A stretch of DNA of 64,000 nt from Bradyrhizobium sp. CSA112 (GTDB taxonomy: Bacteria; Pseudomonadota; Alphaproteobacteria; Rhizobiales; Xanthobacteraceae), in contig NZ_JAACFS010000024.1 in assembly GCF_029051645.1 (NCBI RefSeq), positions 1 through 64,000 on the forward strand, read 5' to 3'. The position numbers were made by a program, and so were the translations under genes. The stretch's first letter is position 1; each line of letters starts with the position of its first letter. The notes under the pieces were generated by a model, which did no database searches, had not been told where the DNA came from, and was given only the letters and a program-made list of their open reading frames with translations. This document shows positions 61,081 to 64,000 of this stretch, one piece after another.

Positions 61081-61129
61081 CCGTTTCAAGCCCTCGACCC
61101 GAGCGGTGGAAGTGCCATATGACCGAGCC

Positions 61130-61843
61130 ATGGACAGTCTCATCGAACCCTCTTCACTGACCGGCCTCGAGCCGGACACCATTTCCATTTCGAACGTCAA
61201 CCTCTCGCTCGGCACAGGCGCCGCCCGCGTTCATATCCTGAAAGATATCAGCCTTCGTGTGGCATCGGGCGAGGCGATCGGCCTGATCGGGCCGTCAGGC
61301 TCGGGCAAATCGACCTTGCTGATGGTGATGGCGGGGCTGGAGCGTCCTGACAGCGGAGAGGTGGTGGTGGGCGGTACGCCGTTCAATGCCCTCGACGAGG
61401 ACGCGCTGGCGCGCTTCCGCGGCCGCCAGGTCGGCATCGTGTTCCAGTCGTTTCATCTGATCCCGACCATGACGGCGCTGGAAAACGTCGCGGTGCCGCT
61501 GGAACTCGCCGGCAATCCCGACGCGGCGGAGCGCGCTGCGCGGGAATTGAAATCGGTCGGGCTCGGCGATCGCCTGCACCATTATCCGACGCAATTGTCG
61601 GGCGGCGAACAGCAGCGCGTGGCGCTGGCCCGGGCGCTGGCGCCCGATCCCGCCATCCTGGTCGCGGACGAGCCGACCGGCAATCTCGACGAAACCACCG
61701 GCAAGCAGATCGTCGATCTCCTGTTCACCAAGCATTCCGAGCGCGGCATGACGCTGGTGCTGGTGACGCACGACAGTTCGCTCGCGCAGCGCTGCGACCG
61801 CGTGGTGCGGCTGCGCTCGGGCCGGATCGACGGACATTCATGA
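61130..61843 (+). CDS. ybbA: ABC transporter ATP-binding protein (YbbA/LolD family)
   Basis: A 237-residue ATPase: Walker A LIGPSGSGKSTLLMVMAGLE, Q-loop VFQSFHLIPTMTALEN, signature QLSGGEQQRVALARALAPDP, Walker B ILVADEPTGNLD and switch VLVTHDSSL. It pairs with the large permease that follows. Start at ATG 61130 (MDSLIEPSSLTGLEPDTISI); the frame is open from 61067, inside the tesA leader. Its TGA overlaps the next ATG. YbbAP-type exporters have been linked to release of lipophilic or bulky compounds from the inner membrane; substrate here unknown. Confidence 0.93.
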   Translation: MDSLIEPSSLTGLEPDTISISNVNLSLGTGAARVHILKDISLRVASGEAIGLIGPSGSGKSTLLMVMAGLERPDSGEVVVGGTPFNALDEDALARFRGRQVGIVFQSFHLIPTMTALENVAVPLELAGNPDAAERAARELKSVGLGDRLHHYPTQLSGGEQQRVALARALAPDPAILVADEPTGNLDETTGKQIVDLLFTKHSERGMTLVLVTHDSSLAQRCDRVVRLRSGRIDGHS

Positions 61844-64000
61844 CCACCGTTTCCGAACCCGTCTACCGCAGCCGCGCGTCATCGCTGGCCCTGCGCTACG
61901 CGCTGCGCGAACTGCGTAGCGGCCTGCGCGGCTTTTACGTCTTCATCGCCTGTATCGCGCTCGGCGTGATGGCGATTGCCGGCGTCGGCTCGGTCGCCGC
62001 AAGCCTCAGCGAAGGTTTGACGCGCGAGGGTCGCACGCTGCTTGGCGGCGACGTGGCGTTCTCGCTGATTCAGCGCGAGGCCAAGCCGGAGGAAATCGCC
62101 TTCCTGCGGGCGCGCGGCCAAGTTTCGGTCGCGGCGGCATTGCGCGTGATGGCCCGCAGCAATGACGGAAAGCTGGCGCTGGTCGAACTCAAGGCGGTGG
62201 ACGGCCACTACCCGATGCTCGGGGAGCTGACGCTCGATCCCAAGATGCCGATGGCCGATTTGCTGGCCGAACGCGACGGCGCGTTCGGTGCGGCGGTCGA
62301 TTCCACGCTGCTGGCGCGGCTCGATCTGAAGCTCGGCGACCGCATCAGCATCGGCAATGCCGCGTTCCAGATCCGCAGCGTCGTCGGCGCCGAACCGGAC
62401 AAACTCGCCGGCAATGTCGGGCTGGGCCCGCGCGTTCTGGTCAGCGAAGCGAGCCTGCGCACCACCGGATTGCTGCAGCCGGGCAGCCTGGTGCGATGGA
62501 TCTACCGCGTGAAGTTGCCGGCCAATGCAGCCGACGACCGCGCCGCCACCCAATTGATCGACAGCGCGCGGAGCGCCCTGCCCGAGGCCGGCTGGTGGAT
62601 TCGCAGCAGCAGCAATGCCTCTCCGCAACTCGAGCGCACCATCAACCGTTTCACCCAGTTCCTGACGCTGGTCGGCCTCGCCGCCCTCCTGGTCGGAGGC
62701 GTCGGCGTCGCCAACGCCGTCAAGAGCCATATCGATCGCCGCCGCGACGTCATCGCCTCATTCAAGGCGCTTGGCGCCACCGGCCGCGACGTCTTCACGA
62801 TCTACCTGACGCAGGTGATCCTGCTCGCTGCGGTCGGTTCGATGATCGGGCTGGCGGCTGGCGCGGCATTGCCATTCATCATCGTCGGCGTGTTCGGCAA
62901 GCTGCTGCCGCTGCCCGTAATCCCTGCCCTGCACGCGGACGAACTGGCGCTATCCTTCGTATACGGCCTGCTCACCGCGCTCGCGTTTGGATTATGGCCG
63001 CTCGGCCGGGTGCATGACGTACCGGTCGCGGCGCTGTTCCGCGAGGAGGTGGCCCGCGAGTGGCACCGTCCACGCTGGAGTTACCTCGCGCTGATGGCCG
63101 TAGTGATTGCGCTCCTGGTCACAGTCGCCATCGGGCTTGCCTATGACAAGCGGGTCGCGGCCGTGTTCGTCGTCTCTTCGGTCGCGGTGTTCGCGCTGCT
63201 CCGCGGCGTCGCCGCCGGGCTGATGGCGCTGGCGCGCCGGCTGCCACGCAGCCGCATTACCATGCTGCGGCTGGCGATCGCCAATATCTACCGGCCCGGC
63301 GCGCTGACGCCCTCGGTCGTGATGTCGCTCGGACTTGGGCTCGCGGTACTCGTCACCATCACCCAGATCGACGGCAATCTGCGGCGGCAATTCCTGGCGG
63401 CGTTGCCGGAGAAAGCGCCCTCGTTCTACTTCATCGACATTCCGACCGCCGATGCCGACCGCTTCGGCACCTTCCTCAAGCAAGTGGCGCCGCAATCGAC
63501 GGTGGACGATGTGCCGATGCTGCGCGGACGCATCGTCGGCGCCCGCGGCGTCAAGGCCGACGAACTCAAGCCGTCGCAGGATTCCGAATGGGTGCTGCAG
63601 AGCGACCGCGGCCTGACCTATACCAACGAAGTTCCCAAGGGCTCCAAGGTGGTCGAGGGCGAATGGTGGAGCGCGGACTATAAGGGCCCGCCGCTGGTCT
63701 CGCTGGAGAAGAAGATCGCCGACGGATTGAAGCTCAAAATCGGCGATGAAATCGTCGTCAACGTGCTCGGCCGGGATATCCCGGCCCGGATCAGCAATCT
63801 GCGCAACGTCGACTGGCAGGGGCTCGGCATCAATTTCGTGCTGGTGTTCTCGCCGAACGCGTTCAAGGGCGCCCCGCACAGCCATGTCGCGACCCTGTCC
63901 GAGGTCCATCCGGATCCGGCCGGCGACGCCCGAATCATCAAGCAGGTGGCGGACGCCTTCCCGATGGTCACCAGCGTTCGGGTCCGTGAGGCGCTGGAAA
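61840..64000 (+). CDS. ybbP: YbbP-type ABC permease with FtsX domains (runs off right edge)
   Basis: The open frame continues to the window end (720 codons, no stop). It begins MTTVSEPVYRSRASSLALRY, with an N-terminal helix (GFYVFIACIALGVMAIAGVG), a first periplasmic region (EGRTLLGGDVAFSLIQREAK), a first FtsX domain (FTQFLTLVGLAALLVGGVGV; YLTQVILLAAVGSMIGLAAG), further helices, and a second large periplasmic region. The duplicated layout is typical of YbbP, a permease of about 800-850 residues, so the last FtsX domain is missing because of the window edge. ATGA overlap couples it to ybbA. Confidence 0.93.
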   Translation, partial: MTTVSEPVYRSRASSLALRYALRELRSGLRGFYVFIACIALGVMAIAGVGSVAASLSEGLTREGRTLLGGDVAFSLIQREAKPEEIAFLRARGQVSVAAALRVMARSNDGKLALVELKAVDGHYPMLGELTLDPKMPMADLLAERDGAFGAAVDSTLLARLDLKLGDRISIGNAAFQIRSVVGAEPDKLAGNVGLGPRVLVSEASLRTTGLLQPGSLVRWIYRVKLPANAADDRAATQLIDSARSALPEAGWWIRSSSNASPQLERTINRFTQFLTLVGLAALLVGGVGVANAVKSHIDRRRDVIASFKALGATGRDVFTIYLTQVILLAAVGSMIGLAAGAALPFIIVGVFGKLLPLPVIPALHADELALSFVYGLLTALAFGLWPLGRVHDVPVAALFREEVAREWHRPRWSYLALMAVVIALLVTVAIGLAYDKRVAAVFVVSSVAVFALLRGVAAGLMALARRLPRSRITMLRLAIANIYRPGALTPSVVMSLGLGLAVLVTITQIDGNLRRQFLAALPEKAPSFYFIDIPTADADRFGTFLKQVAPQSTVDDVPMLRGRIVGARGVKADELKPSQDSEWVLQSDRGLTYTNEVPKGSKVVEGEWWSADYKGPPLVSLEKKIADGLKLKIGDEIVVNVLGRDIPARISNLRNVDWQGLGINFVLVFSPNAFKGAPHSHVATLSEVHPDPAGDARIIKQVADAFPMVTSVRVREALE

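Overview
This window looks like part of the chromosome of a Bradyrhizobium-type alphaproteobacterium (Bradyrhizobiaceae, order Hyphomicrobiales). The evidence is the high GC content, the gene order of several core clusters (obg-proB-proA-nadD-rsfS-rlmH-envC-ctpA-rppH, atpHAGDC, mdh-sucCD-sucAB-lpd), the long flagellin, a ROSE RNA thermometer in front of small heat-shock genes, and many short palindromic elements at gene borders. No transposase, prophage or CRISPR array is visible. Genus-level naming is inference from gene content, not from a database search.

Layout. 1-6.1 kb: motility and signalling (cheA N-terminus running off the left edge, a 749-residue flagellin with an internally repeated variable region, a decayed response-regulator fragment, a Crp/Fnr regulator and a CheY). 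6.1-10.5 kb: small hypothetical, regulatory and secreted proteins, including a DHp-like/LuxR fusion without a phospho-histidine, a GH3 glycosidase and a His/Gly-rich secreted peptide. 10.7-14.8 kb: an operon with a Sel1 protein and a DevBCA/MacAB-like exporter. 14.8-16.4 kb: a small accessory segment (PhyH dioxygenase, Cys-rich hypothetical) bounded by direct repeats and a duplicated tRNA-Ser(CGA) 3' end. 16.7-21.5 kb: a ROK-type kinase whose motifs run in circularly permuted order, ribosomal proteins L21/L27, GNAT, EamA and MaoC genes. 21.7-32.6 kb: the Obg-proline-NAD-ribosome-cell-envelope cluster, ending in two tandem Nudix/RppH genes. 32.7-36.2 kb: a heat-shock module (ROSE thermometer, two Hsp20 proteins, a hypothetical and a DegP-like protease). 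36.3-41.4 kb: the F1 ATP synthase operon. 42-47.5 kb: rlpA, priA, xerC and two membrane proteins. 47.6-58 kb: 2-oxoglutarate dehydrogenase, succinyl-CoA synthetase and malate dehydrogenase genes, all on the minus strand, with an SDR and a DUF1579-like gene embedded. 58.3-64 kb: zapE, thpR, and the divergent tesA / ybbA-ybbP pair, with ybbP running off the right edge.

How the genes work together. The suc/lpd/mdh genes supply consecutive TCA steps and the atp genes use the resulting proton-motive force. proB and proA give the first two steps of proline synthesis, and nadD feeds NAD synthesis. Obg, RsfS, RlmH, L21 and L27 all act on the large ribosomal subunit. EnvC, CtpA, RlpA and the YibQ-like protein act on the cell wall or envelope. 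The Hsp20-DegP group is a cytoplasm-to-periplasm protein-quality module.

Most notable observations: the permuted ROK kinase (16706-17806), the ROSE thermometer (33425-33538), the tRNA-Ser-linked micro-island (14773-16394), the phosphosite-less DHp/LuxR fusion, the frameshifted receiver-domain relic at 4370-4560, and the large number of palindromic elements at operon borders.
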